NCBI RefSeq assembly: GCF_036002945.1
Contig: NZ_CP108529.1
Location: 5,947,001 to 6,011,000 of the forward strand
Length of the DNA: 64,000 bases
Direction of reading: 5' to 3'
Source: Streptomyces sp. NBC_01224
GTDB taxonomy: Bacteria > Actinomycetota > Actinomycetes > Streptomycetales > Streptomycetaceae
The notes below the pieces were generated by a model that saw nothing but the letters and a program-made list of their open reading frames with translations, made no database searches and was not told the origin of the DNA. A program made the position numbers and the translations under genes. Below, one piece after another: positions 17,589 through 25,904 of the stretch. Numbering within the stretch: position 1 is the stretch's first letter; the number at the start of each line of letters is the position of its first letter.

Positions 17589-18164
17589 ATGGGTGTTTCC
17601 CTGGCCAAGGGCGGCAATGTGTCGCTGAGCAAGGAGGCGCCGGGCCTGACCGCGGTGCTGGTCGGCCTGGGCTGGGATGTGCGGACCACGGCCGGTGCCG
17701 ACTTCGACCTGGACGCGTCCGCGCTGCTGCTCAACGAGTCGGGCAAGGTCCTCTCCGACCAGCACTTCGCCTTCTACAACAACCTCACCAGCCCGGACGG
17801 TTCGGTGGAGCACACCGGCGACAACCTCACCGGCGAAGGCGAGGGCGACGACGAGTCCGTCAAGGTGAACCTCACCGGCGTGCCCGCCGACGTCGCCAGG
17901 ATCGTCTTCCCGGTCTCCATTCATGACGCCGAGGCGCGCGGGCAGAGCTTCGGGCAGGTACGCAACGCGTTCATCCGTGTGGTCAACCAGGCCGGCGGTG
18001 CCGAACTCGCCCGCTACGACCTGTCCGAGGATGCCTCGACCGAGACCGCGATGGTCTTCGGCGAGCTGTACCGGAACGGCGCCGAGTGGAAGTTCCGTGC
18101 CGTCGGTCAGGGGTACGCGTCGGGTCTGGCCGGGATCGCCGCAGACTTCGGCGTCAATGTCTGA
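17589..18164 (+). CDS. TerD family stress protein
   Basis: The 191-residue product is a full-length TerD domain: GVSLAKGGNVSLSKEAPGL, then DLDASALLLNESGKV, DQHFAFYNNLTSPDGSV and FGELYRNGAEWKFRAVGQG. The acidic clusters form the calcium-binding sites known for the family. TerD proteins are linked to tellurite, phage and general envelope stress resistance and, in Streptomyces, to differentiation. The ATG has a GGAGGG ribosome site 7 bases upstream. A 16-bp palindrome lies in its promoter region. It is followed by a TerD relic and GlsB, and a second terD is about 1.5 kb away. Confidence 0.95.
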   Translation: MGVSLAKGGNVSLSKEAPGLTAVLVGLGWDVRTTAGADFDLDASALLLNESGKVLSDQHFAFYNNLTSPDGSVEHTGDNLTGEGEGDDESVKVNLTGVPADVARIVFPVSIHDAEARGQSFGQVRNAFIRVVNQAGGAELARYDLSEDASTETAMVFGELYRNGAEWKFRAVGQGYASGLAGIAADFGVNV

Positions 18165-18204
18165 CAGGGCTCCGCGCAGACGATCAGGGTGAGGGGACGC
18201 GTCC

Positions 18205-18604
18205 TTGGCCCTCACCCGTCCGTACGCAGGGACGAATGTCCGGGCGGTGTCCATCGGGTCTGCCAGGGATGGCGTGACCGGTGCGTCGGAGGACCGCGCG
18301 GACTTCGAGGCGGTACTGCGCCTCGCGCTCGGCCTCCGCTCCGGGCTGTTCGACGACCTCACCTTCAGGCCCTCGCCGCGGCCAGGCGTTCGCGGAGGTC
18401 GAGAACGCCTTCTGCCGACTGGTCGACGACGCCAACGGCACCGAACTGGCCCGCTACACCCTCAGTGGCGGTGGTGCCCACACGGCGCAGATCACGGCCA
18501 AGTTCGACCGGAACGGCGGCTTCTGGCAGGTGCGGGCAATCGGCGAGCCCGCCGCCGGCCGGACGTTCGAAGACCTGCTGCCCGCCATCAGCGCACATCT
18601 GTAG
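18205..18604 (+). pseudogene. TerD-like relic (N-terminal half lost, frameshifted)
   Basis: The downstream part encodes QAFAEVENAFCRLVDDANG, then ELARYTLSGGG and GFWQVRAIGEP. It aligns position by position with the C-terminal half of the intact TerD next door (FGQVRNAFIRVVNQAGG, ELARYDLSED, EWKFRAVGQG). The preceding 150 bases are open only in a different frame (DFEAVLRLALGLRSGLFDDL), so a frameshift near 18375 separates them. The N-terminal acidic TerD motifs are missing. It is probably a decayed tandem duplicate. Confidence 0.7.
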
Positions 18605-18637
18605 CCAGGCCGGCGGGGGCTGGGAAGCCGTAGCCGC

Positions 18638-18904
18638 TCAGTCCCGGGAGTTGCCGAACAGGAGGCGGTATCCGATGAGCAGGACAAGGGAGCCGCCGAT
18701 TGCCGCACCCCAGGTGGTCAGGTCGAAGAACTGCTTCTCCACCGGGCGGTCCAAGAACCGGGCGGAGATCCAGCCGCCCACGAAGGCGCCCGCGATACCG
18801 ATGAGTGTCGTACCGATGAAGCCGCCCGGATCGCGGCCGGGAAGCAGGATCTTGGCGATCGCTCCCGCGAGAAGCCCGAGGATGATCCAGCTGATAATGC
18901 CCAT
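18638..18904 (-). CDS. GlsB/YeaQ/YmgE family stress-response membrane protein
   Basis: The 88-residue protein has the family's three hydrophobic helices and characteristic glycines: GIISWIILGLLAGAIAKIL, LPGRDPGGFIGTTLIGIAGA, and a last helix ending GYRLLF. These small inner-membrane proteins are induced by stress and stationary phase, and their biochemical role is unknown. The ATG is preceded by AAGGAGACGACGAT, a good ribosome site. It lies convergently to the TerD genes, in keeping with the stress theme of this stretch. Confidence 0.92.
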   Translation of the reverse strand: MGIISWIILGLLAGAIAKILLPGRDPGGFIGTTLIGIAGAFVGGWISARFLDRPVEKQFFDLTTWGAAIGGSLVLLIGYRLLFGNSRD

Positions 18905-19155
18905 ATCGTCGTCTCCTTGCCGGGCCGCGTTCGGAAACGTCTCCCGCTCGACCGGCCGTTGTGTGTTGCTCGGTTGCGCAAACTACAGCTACTCCGAGGA
19001 CGCGGGGCGGGGCGCCTGTGGTTGCGCGTTCCCCGGGCGCGAGATCCGTACAGAAGACACTTACTTTAAATATTGCGCAACTATGGAACTGAAGGGGTCC
19101 GGGCCGCGTTGAGCAGGACGAGCGCGGAACGCCGGAGCAACTGCGGAGGAAGTTC

Positions 19156-20259
19156 ATGGGTGTGCCCCTGACCAAGGGTGGAAACGTCTCATTGAGCAGT
19201 CGGGCCCCCGGCCTGACTGCCGTGACGGTGGGGCTGGGATGGCAGGTGGGAGCCGGCTGTGATCTGGACGCCAGTGCGCTGCTGTGCGACCAGGCCGGGA
19301 AGGTCCTGTCCGACCAGCACTTCGTCTTCTTCAACAACCTGAGCAGCCCGGACGGCTCGGTCCGTCATTCCGGAAGCGGAAACGCCGGCACGGGAGGGGA
19401 CGACGAACAGGTCCATGTCGACCTCGCCAGGGTTCCGGCCGACGTCGTGAAGATCGTCTTTCCGGTGTCCATCTACGAGGGTGTGCCCCGCGGCCAGAAC
19501 TTCGGGCAGGTGCGCGGCGCCCACATTCGCGTGGCCGATCAGGAGGGCGGCGCCGAGCTCGCGCGCTACGACCTGGTGGCCGGGAGCCTGTCGACGGAGA
19601 CCGCGATGGTTTTCGGCGAGCTGTACCGGCACGGTGCGGAGTGGAAGTTCCGCGCCGTAGGGCAGGGCTATGCCTCCGGGCTCGCGGGCATCGCCGCCGA
19701 CTACGGCGTCGATGTCCTGCGTGAGACGCCGGGCCGGAAGCCCACCACTCCGGCGCCGGACGCCGCGGACGGCAGAGGCACCAGTACGTATGCGCCGACC
19801 GCGCCTTCGGTACGGACACCGACCGTCGTCGTGCCGCAGCCGCCGATGGTCGCCCAACCACCACAACCGACAGGGAGTTCTCCCATGACCTGCTTCTTCG
19901 ACCCCAGCCACGGTCCCGGCATGGCGCCAGTGACATGGTCTCCTCAGTGGGGTGTGCCCCGGCAGATCCAGGCGTGCGGCGGCTGCGCCCAGCGGGTGCA
20001 AACCGCCCCTCCGCCGTACTACACCCCGCCCCAGCCGGGATATCCGCAGCCCGGCTACCCGCAGCAGCAGGGGTACCCGCAGCAGGGCTATCCGTCCCAG
20101 CACGCAGACCACCAGGACCAGAACGGTGGCCGCAGATTCGGTACGGGTGCGCTCATCGGCGCCGGTGCGGCCGGTCTGGTCGGTGGTGCGCTGCTCAACG
20201 AGGCGTTCAGTGACGACGAGCCGGAAGTGGTCGTGAACAACTACTACGAGGAGGACTGA
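19156..20259 (+). CDS. TerD family protein with Pro/Gln-rich and glycine-zipper extension
   Basis: Residues 1-192 form a complete TerD domain (GVPLTKGGNVSLSSRAPGL, DLDASALLCDQAGKV, FNNLSSPDGSVRHSG). The remaining 175 residues are unusual. A cysteine-containing segment (TCFFDPSHGPGMAPV, then CGGCAQRV) could bind zinc. It is followed by GYPQPGYPQQ-type repeats and a glycine-rich helix (GTGALIGAGAAGLVGGALLN) that may insert in or associate with a membrane, ending in an acidic tail. The start ATG has GCGGAGGAAG upstream. It may tether TerD function to the membrane; that is inference. Confidence 0.9.
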   Translation: MGVPLTKGGNVSLSSRAPGLTAVTVGLGWQVGAGCDLDASALLCDQAGKVLSDQHFVFFNNLSSPDGSVRHSGSGNAGTGGDDEQVHVDLARVPADVVKIVFPVSIYEGVPRGQNFGQVRGAHIRVADQEGGAELARYDLVAGSLSTETAMVFGELYRHGAEWKFRAVGQGYASGLAGIAADYGVDVLRETPGRKPTTPAPDAADGRGTSTYAPTAPSVRTPTVVVPQPPMVAQPPQPTGSSPMTCFFDPSHGPGMAPVTWSPQWGVPRQIQACGGCAQRVQTAPPPYYTPPQPGYPQPGYPQQQGYPQQGYPSQHADHQDQNGGRRFGTGALIGAGAAGLVGGALLNEAFSDDEPEVVVNNYYEED

Positions 20260-20416
20260 CCGGCTCATCCTGCTGCCCGCCCGGACGTCCTCGTTGGACA
20301 GCCGGGCGGATGCGCGAGCACCGGGTGGTGATCTGGGCGGGCACGGACGCCGGGTGCCGGACACCTAGACTGGGCCGAGGCACAGGGCGGTGATCACGAC
20401 GGGACGGGAGAGGGCT

Positions 20417-20779
20417 GTGGCGGCAGACGTTGGCGGCTCCGAGGATCCGCCCGCCGGGGTGCTGGCCGAGGCAGCCGCTGCGTTCGGGTTGCTGGCGTCG
20501 TCGGCGCGGCTGCACATCATGTGGGCCCTGGCGCAGGGTGAGAGCGATGTCACCCACCTCGCGGAACGGGTGGGTGGGGCCCTGCCCGCGGTCAGCCAGC
20601 ACCTGACAAAACTGAGACTCGCCGGTCTCGTACGCTCCCGCCGCGATGGCCGACGCCAGGTCTACTACGTCGACGACCCCGACATCGTGACCGTGGTCCG
20701 GCTGATGGTCGGCCAGCTGGCCGCACGTGCCGAGGGAGCATCGGCGCAGGCGGGCCGAGTGCGCGAGACCGGTGCCTGA
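20417..20779 (+). CDS. ArsR/SmtB-family transcriptional regulator
   Basis: I choose the GTG preceded by GGGAGAGGGCT over another GTG 27 bases upstream. The 120-residue protein is a winged helix: LLASSARLHIMWALAQGESD, the recognition helix ALPAVSQHLTKLRLAGLV and the wing SRRDGRRQVYYV. The alpha-3 metal site CxC of classical ArsR proteins is absent, so its signal is probably not arsenite. Its stop overlaps the start of the MgtA-type ATPase gene, making the two one operon and the ATPase its likely target. Confidence 0.9.
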   Translation: MAADVGGSEDPPAGVLAEAAAAFGLLASSARLHIMWALAQGESDVTHLAERVGGALPAVSQHLTKLRLAGLVRSRRDGRRQVYYVDDPDIVTVVRLMVGQLAARAEGASAQAGRVRETGA

Positions 20780-23408
20780 GACCTCCGCGACGGCGGGAAC
20801 GGGCCCGGAGATGTCCGGGCCCGCAGTCGCGTCGGCGGCGGGTAACGGCACCGTCGGCGGCGAAGCCATACGCGAACGGACGGCGCCGACCACGCTTGAG
20901 GTGCTGCGGCGGCTGGACAGCGGGCCGCGCGGGCTGATGGAAGTACAGGCCGAGGAGCGTCTGACCCGGTTCGGCGAGAACACTCTGCCCACCCGGCGGC
21001 CGGATTCCTGGCTCGGGCGTTTTCTGCGCAGTCTGCGGGATCCGTTCACCGCCGTGCTGCTGTGCCTCGCCCTGGTCTCGGCGCTCGTGGCCTCCTGGGG
21101 CACCGCGGGCGTGATCATGGTGCTGGTCGTGGTCAGTTGCGTGCTGCGCTCGTCCGGCGAGCACCGGGCGGAGGGGGCGATGACGACGCTGCGCGCGTTG
21201 GTCGCGACCACGGCGACCGTGCTGCGGCGCGCCGACGAGGACGCACCGTCCGTGGCCCGGGAGATCCCGGTCGACCAACTGGTGCCGGGAGACGTGATCC
21301 GCCTCGGCCCGGGCGACCTGGTCCCGGCCGACATACGGCTCCTGCGGGCCGGCGGGCTGAGCCTCTACCAGGCGGCGCTGACCGGGGAGTCGGCACCGGT
21401 CGCCAAGTACCCCGTCGACGCGCCGCCCCCGGTCGCGGGCGGGATCTTCGAGCAGCCGCAGCTGTGCTTCCAGGGCAGCAGCGTCGCCGCAGGCAGCGGC
21501 ACCGCGGTGGTCCTGGCGACCGGGCCGCGCACGCGTCTGGCCGACAGGTACGAGGAGCGTGGGCACCGCGAGGCGAACGCCTTCGACCAGTCCGTGCACG
21601 GCATCTCCTGGATCCTCATCCGGTTCATGCTGCTCACGCCGCCGCTGGTGCTGATGGCCAACGCGGCGCTGCGCGACCGGGGCCTGGAGACCCTGCCGTT
21701 CGCCGTTGCGGTGGCGGTCGGCCTGACCCCGGAGATGCTGCCGGTCATCGTCACCACCTGCCTGGCCCGCGGCGCGTCACTCCTCGCCCGCTCGCACGGG
21801 GTGATCGTGAAGCGGCTGCCCGCGCTGCACGACCTCGGTGCCGTCGACGTGCTGTGCCTGGACAAGACCGGCACGCTCACCCTGGACCGGCCGGTCGTGG
21901 ACCGCGCACTCGACGCCGAGGGCAAGGACACACCCGAGGCACTGCACTGGGCCTCCGTGAACGCCTGGTGGACCCTTCAGCTCGCCGACCTGCCCACGCC
22001 GGACGCCTTCGACGAGGCGATCCTGGAGGCGGCCGGCGTGGACGCGGCGGAGCGGTACGACGGCACAGCGGCCATCCCCTTCGACCCGGTACGCCGCCTG
22101 GCCACCGCCGTCGTACGCACCCCCGGGCGTCTCGGCACCCACATCCTGGTGGTCAAGGGCGCGGTCGAATCCGTACTGGAACGCTGCGTGCTGGAGGACC
22201 GCGAGCGCGAGCGCCTGCTCGCGCTCGCGGCCGAACAGGCGGACAGCGGTCTGCGAGTGCTGGCGGTCGCCACCGCCGAACGCCACGCCCGCACCCGCGA
22301 CTACACCCCGGCCGACGAACGAGGCCTGACCTTCCGGGGTTTCGTCACCCTGCGGGACGCGCTCGTACCGACCGCGGCCGACGCCCTCAAGGCACTCGCC
22401 GACCGAGGCGTCACCGTCAAGGTCCTCACCGGTGACCACCCCGGTACGGCGGCCCGTGTCTGCCGCGACCTGGGCCTCGCCCCCGGAGACGTACGGATCG
22501 CCGGCGACATCGATACTCTCGCCGATACCGAACTCACCGAACTCGCCCGCCGTACCACCGTCTTCGCCCGCTGCACACCACAGCACAAGGCCCGGATCAC
22601 CACCGCCCTGCGCGCTGGCGGACACACCACTGGATTCCTCGGCGACGGCGTCAACGACCTGCCCGCACTGCACGCCGCCGACGTAGGCATCTGTCCGCGC
22701 GACGCCGTGAACGTGACCCGGGAAAGCGCGGACGTGGTGCTGGCCGACAAGGACCTCACCGCGATCGACCACGCCATCACCGCAGGCCGGTACTCCAGCG
22801 GCAACATCGCCACGTACCTGCACACCACGCTCTCCTCCAACCTCGGCAACGTCATCGCGATGCTTGCCGCGGGACTCCTCCTGCCCTTCCTGCCGATGCT
22901 CCCCACACAGGTCCTGGTGCAGAACCTGTGCTTCGACGCCGCCCAGCTCGCCTACGCCTACGACCGTCCCGCACGCAATGCGCTGCGGCGGCCCACGGTT
23001 CTGCGCCCGCGGGACCTCCTGCGCTTCATCACCGGCTTCGGCGTCCTCAACGCGACCGCCGACCTGGCGACCTTCGGTGTGCTCGCGCTGGCCCTGCACG
23101 GGCCAGGGACGGGAGACGACGAGGCGGTGTTCCACTCCGGCTGGTTCACCGAGAACCTGCTCACCCAGGCTCTGGTGATGCTGCTCCTGCGCCTGGGCCG
23201 GCGCGGTGCCGAAGTCCGGACGTCGGGACCGGTCGGCCGGGCCGCGGCCGTGCTCGCCGCTGCCGGACTTCTTCTGCCCCTGTCCCCGCTCGCCCCGCTG
23301 CTCGGCATGGCGCCGCTGCCGGGCCTCTACTACCCGTTGCTTGCTGTCGTTCTCGCGCTCTACGCAGCCGCACTGAGGGTGGCCAGGGCACGCTACGAAC
23401 GACAGTGA
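20772..23408 (+). CDS. P-type ATPase, MgtA-like (P-IIIB) magnesium/nickel-type transporter
   Basis: The GTG at 20772 overlaps the ArsR stop by 8 bases. An ATG 39 bases later is also possible. The 878-residue protein has the actuator motif LTGES, the transmembrane-4 motif VGLTPEMLPVIVTT that is diagnostic of MgtA-type pumps, the phosphorylation site CLDKTGTLT (Asp near residue 363), and the hinge GDGVNDLPAL. About ten membrane helices are predicted. MgtA-type ATPases import Mg2+ in enterobacteria. In actinobacteria the cargo is less certain. Coupling to an ArsR regulator, rather than a Mg2+ riboswitch or PhoP, suggests a different controlling signal. Confidence 0.9.
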   Translation: MPETSATAGTGPEMSGPAVASAAGNGTVGGEAIRERTAPTTLEVLRRLDSGPRGLMEVQAEERLTRFGENTLPTRRPDSWLGRFLRSLRDPFTAVLLCLALVSALVASWGTAGVIMVLVVVSCVLRSSGEHRAEGAMTTLRALVATTATVLRRADEDAPSVAREIPVDQLVPGDVIRLGPGDLVPADIRLLRAGGLSLYQAALTGESAPVAKYPVDAPPPVAGGIFEQPQLCFQGSSVAAGSGTAVVLATGPRTRLADRYEERGHREANAFDQSVHGISWILIRFMLLTPPLVLMANAALRDRGLETLPFAVAVAVGLTPEMLPVIVTTCLARGASLLARSHGVIVKRLPALHDLGAVDVLCLDKTGTLTLDRPVVDRALDAEGKDTPEALHWASVNAWWTLQLADLPTPDAFDEAILEAAGVDAAERYDGTAAIPFDPVRRLATAVVRTPGRLGTHILVVKGAVESVLERCVLEDRERERLLALAAEQADSGLRVLAVATAERHARTRDYTPADERGLTFRGFVTLRDALVPTAADALKALADRGVTVKVLTGDHPGTAARVCRDLGLAPGDVRIAGDIDTLADTELTELARRTTVFARCTPQHKARITTALRAGGHTTGFLGDGVNDLPALHAADVGICPRDAVNVTRESADVVLADKDLTAIDHAITAGRYSSGNIATYLHTTLSSNLGNVIAMLAAGLLLPFLPMLPTQVLVQNLCFDAAQLAYAYDRPARNALRRPTVLRPRDLLRFITGFGVLNATADLATFGVLALALHGPGTGDDEAVFHSGWFTENLLTQALVMLLLRLGRRGAEVRTSGPVGRAAAVLAAAGLLLPLSPLAPLLGMAPLPGLYYPLLAVVLALYAAALRVARARYERQ

Positions 23409-23845
23409 GCAGCTCCATCGGCGAGGTGCCATCGTATGAACGCGCTGCCCCGAAGACGAGCACGCCGAAGACAAGACGGTCAGCCGTACAGGGGCCTGCG
23501 CTGTGTCCGCGCTGGTCGGAACGGCAGGTTCAGCTTCTGCCTGCATGCCGCTCGCTCAGCGGAAGGCGGGCAGAGGCCGCGGTCCCGCATAGCGCCGGCG
23601 GCTGCATCGACCGGGGTGTCGGAGCGGCCGATGTGGCCCTTGTCGGCGCCCAGCGCGCTGTTGCCGCCGATGCGCGCGTCCGACCCGCCGGTCGCCATGT
23701 GCGCGCCCTCATCCGTCTGCCTCATACGGAGGGGACGACCGGCCCCACCGCAAGGTTGTACAGTTGCGCAATGTAGCAAGCATTGCAGATGGTGCGGCGC
23801 ACTCGGCACCCACCTCTGTCCGGTGAAGGGAATGGGGTGGGCGGG
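23409..23845. other. 437 bases without a recognisable gene
   Basis: Open frames exist on both strands but none shows family motifs or a good ribosome site. A minus-strand frame with MATGGSDARIGGNSALGADK looks mildly protein-like and could be a remnant. Near the right end lies an inverted repeat next to a TTGCGCAA box, probably part of the promoter of the tatA-like gene. Confidence 0.5.
23768..23786. promoter_or_regulatory. Inverted repeat GCAATG-N7-CATTGC before tatA-like gene 1
   Basis: Six-base arms with a 7-base spacer overlap a TTGCGCAA palindrome (23764-23771), 60-80 bases before the start codon. It could be the site for the ArsR protein or another winged-helix regulator. No direct evidence identifies the binder. 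Confidence 0.4.
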
Positions 23846-24127
23846 ATGCTCCGCAACGGACTGGAACCCTGGCACTTGCTGATCGTCGCGATCGTGGTCA
23901 TCGTGCTGTTCGGTTCGAAGAAACTGCCGGAGGCCGCCCGGTCCCTGGGCAAGTCGATGCGCATCCTCAAGAGCGAGGCCAAAGCCATGAAGCAGGACGG
24001 CGCCGCGGAGACCTCCGCCGCCCCTGCCGATGACACCTCGGCGCAGGAAGCGCCGCGCATCATCCGGGCGGCACCGGGAGATGCCGCGTCGAGCCGTCCC
24101 GTCACGGAGAGTGACACTTCCCGCTGA
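23846..24127 (+). CDS. TatA/MttA-like twin-arginine translocase subunit
   Basis: The 93-residue product has the TatA layout: a short N-terminus, one membrane helix (EPWHLLIVAIVVIVLFGSKK), the conserved FGSKKLPE hinge and an amphipathic helix (ARSLGKSMRILKSEAKAMK), then an acidic low-complexity tail. The ATG after GTGGGCGGG is favoured. No tatB or tatC is nearby, so it is an extra paralogue that would either join the main Tat complex or act alone, for example in membrane stabilisation, as proposed for phage-shock-linked TatA. That role is speculative here. Confidence 0.9.
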   Translation: MLRNGLEPWHLLIVAIVVIVLFGSKKLPEAARSLGKSMRILKSEAKAMKQDGAAETSAAPADDTSAQEAPRIIRAAPGDAASSRPVTESDTSR

Positions 24128-24578
24128 GCCGTGCGCGCCGCGCCCATCAGGGGCCGGCCCCGTCGAAGCCGTAGCGCAGCGGCTCACTCTTCGCCACGGC
24201 ATCCAAGTACGACCGCAACCGCGTGCTGGTCCGCACGGCGCCCTCGTCATCGGGGCCGTGCACGCGTGCGATGCACTCATCGCCCGTGGCCCGCGAACTG
24301 GCCCGCCCCGTAGCGGAGCTGACCGAGCAGGACACCGTCGGTCACGCCGTTGAGCAGCTGCGTCCGGCCGTTGATCGTCGTCCACGGTGCCAACGACTTC
24401 TCCCGGTTCCGTTCCCGAGCGCGGCCCCGGACTGTTGGCAGGCGTGCGTCCATGCCCTCCACGCCGGGTACGGGCTTGGCGATCGGCGCCAAAACCCCAT
24501 GCCGGACGAGCATCAACTCGGCGGCTTCCCGGAGCAGATGGCGCGTTGCGCTCCCACTGCCCCGGAGCGGGGCCGGCT
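24128..24578 (-). other. Degraded coding region of unknown origin
   Basis: Two minus-strand frames appear protein-like but are offset. One ends in WTTINGRTQLLNGVTDGVLL then LRYGAGQFAGHG. The other continues ATGDECIARVHGPDDEGA and then RLRSYLDAVAKSEPLRYGF. They look like parts of one gene broken by a frameshift near 24300. I do not recognise the family. It lies between two tatA-like genes and may be a decayed partner. Confidence 0.35.
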
Positions 24579-24803
24579 TCAGGGACGCGGAGATCGCTCG
24601 GCACCGTCGACGACGGTGCCGGACACCACACTGCCTCCCGAAGTCGTCGGCGTCCCGGAGTCCTGCTCCTTGAGAGCCTTGGCCTCGCTCTTGAAGATCC
24701 GGGCCGCCTTGCCCGCCGAACGCGTCAGCTCGGGCAGCTTCTTGATCCCCAGGACCACGATGACGACGACGAGGATCACGGCCAGCTCGCTCAAGCCGAA
24801 CAT
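24579..24803 (-). CDS. Second TatA-like twin-arginine translocase subunit
   Basis: The 74-residue protein starts MFGLSELAVILVVVIVVLG, followed by IKKLPELTRSAGKAARIFKS and a Ser/Gly/Thr tail. The hinge FG of classical TatA is replaced by LG, but the LPEL motif and amphipathic helix are intact. The ATG has GGGAGAGAGCAG upstream. It is divergent from the ion channel gene, and the shared intergenic region holds the 16-bp TCTACA palindrome. This is a second solitary TatA within 750 bases of the first. Confidence 0.9.
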   Translation of the reverse strand: MFGLSELAVILVVVIVVLGIKKLPELTRSAGKAARIFKSEAKALKEQDSGTPTTSGGSVVSGTVVDGAERSPRP

Positions 24804-24863
24804 CAGGTCTGCTCTCTCCCGGGGCGGGCGGGGCCGATACGGCGTACCGGGCACCCGCCACAA

Positions 24864-24879
24864 TCTACAGTGCTGTAGA
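24864..24879. promoter_or_regulatory. BlaI/CopY-like operator between tatA-like gene 2 and ion channel
   Basis: The palindrome TCTACAGTGCTGTAGA matches that at 17515 in all but one spacer base. Its location between divergent genes would allow it to control both. Confidence 0.6.
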
Positions 24880-24968
24880 AGTCTCTCCTGGAGCGTGATC
24901 GCTCAACAAGCCCGCCTTCCAGCCCGGTTGGCCAAAAAGGGCGCACGGCGCGAAGGAGCGGAGACAGC

Positions 24969-25904
24969 ATGATGTCGGACCACCACGGCCACGGGGCAGG
25001 GGTCGCCGTCCGGCCGACTCGGCAGGAACTGGCCGGCCTCTGCCGCACCATCACCGAGGCCCGATGGTTCGCCCTCACGGTCTTCGGCGTCATTGTGGCC
25101 AACGCGGCGTTGCTGGGCCTGGAGACATACTCCGGCCTGGTCGCCGACGGACAGCGCTGGCTGCGGCTCGCCGAGCACACCTGCCTTGCCGCTTTCACCG
25201 CCGAGATAATCCTGCGCCTGGCCGCACACGCCGACCGCCCCCGCGACTTCTTCCGCGACCCGTGGAACCTCTTCGATCTCGCCGTGGTCCTGTGCGCCTT
25301 CCTGCCCGTCGTGCGGGAGAACACCACCGTACTAAGGCTGCTGCGGCTGGCCCGCGTCCTGCGCACCGCCCGCTTCCTGCCGCAGCTGCGCGTCGTACTG
25401 GTCGCGATCGCCCGCAGCCTGCCCGGCGCCCTGAGCTTCCTGCTCGTCGGCGCCCTGCTGTTGTATGTCTATGCCATGGTGGGCTGGGTCTTCTTCTCCC
25501 GCCACGACCCCGAGCATTACGGCTCCATCGGCCGCGCCGTGCTCACCCTTTTCCTCCTGATGACCCTGGACGGCATCGGCGACGCGGTCCAGGCCGGCCT
25601 GGAGATCTCGCGCTGGAGCCTGCTCTACTACGCCTCCTACGTCCTGCTCGCCTCCTTCGTCCTCGTCAATGTCCTCATCGGCGTCGTCATCACCTCTCTC
25701 GACGAGGCCCGCGAGCTGGAGAAGGAGCCACAGCTGCCGGGATCACCCGCTCGGTCGGCACCCGAGGACGCGCAACCGCTGCTCGAACGCATCACGGCGG
25801 CCCGCCGCGCTCTGGACGAACTCGAACGTGACCTTGTCCAGGCCGCGACGCCGCGGGCCCGGGAAGCCGGACGCATGGTCCCGACCCCGGGCGAGCACCC
25901 GTGA
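24969..25904 (+). CDS. Voltage-gated-type cation channel (bacterial NaChBac/Cav fold)
   Basis: The 311-residue protein has the six-helix Ion_trans fold. The S4 segment TVLRLLRLARVLRTARFLPQ carries an arginine every third residue, as in voltage sensors. The pore loop LFLLMTLDGIGD aligns with the TLESWAS filter of NaChBac but has Asp at the first and last filter positions. The last helix ends with NVLIGVVITSLDEARELEKE, leading to a C-terminal coiled coil (ERITAARRALDELERDLVQA) that would tetramerise the channel. GGAGACAGC precedes the ATG. The gene is divergent from a tatA-like gene with a shared palindrome. Confidence 0.9.
   Translation: MMSDHHGHGAGVAVRPTRQELAGLCRTITEARWFALTVFGVIVANAALLGLETYSGLVADGQRWLRLAEHTCLAAFTAEIILRLAAHADRPRDFFRDPWNLFDLAVVLCAFLPVVRENTTVLRLLRLARVLRTARFLPQLRVVLVAIARSLPGALSFLLVGALLLYVYAMVGWVFFSRHDPEHYGSIGRAVLTLFLLMTLDGIGDAVQAGLEISRWSLLYYASYVLLASFVLVNVLIGVVITSLDEARELEKEPQLPGSPARSAPEDAQPLLERITAARRALDELERDLVQAATPRAREAGRMVPTPGEHP

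Noticed and set aside
18973..23771. TTGCGCAA boxes at 18973, 19073 and 23764 as a shared operator
   Set aside because: An 8-bp palindrome can occur by chance, and another copy lies inside a coding region at 40331. Left as an unproven coincidence.
23480..24631. Long minus-strand frame across tatA-like gene 1
   Set aside because: It opposes a clear TatA gene and has no family motif. Only a short piece looks mildly protein-like.
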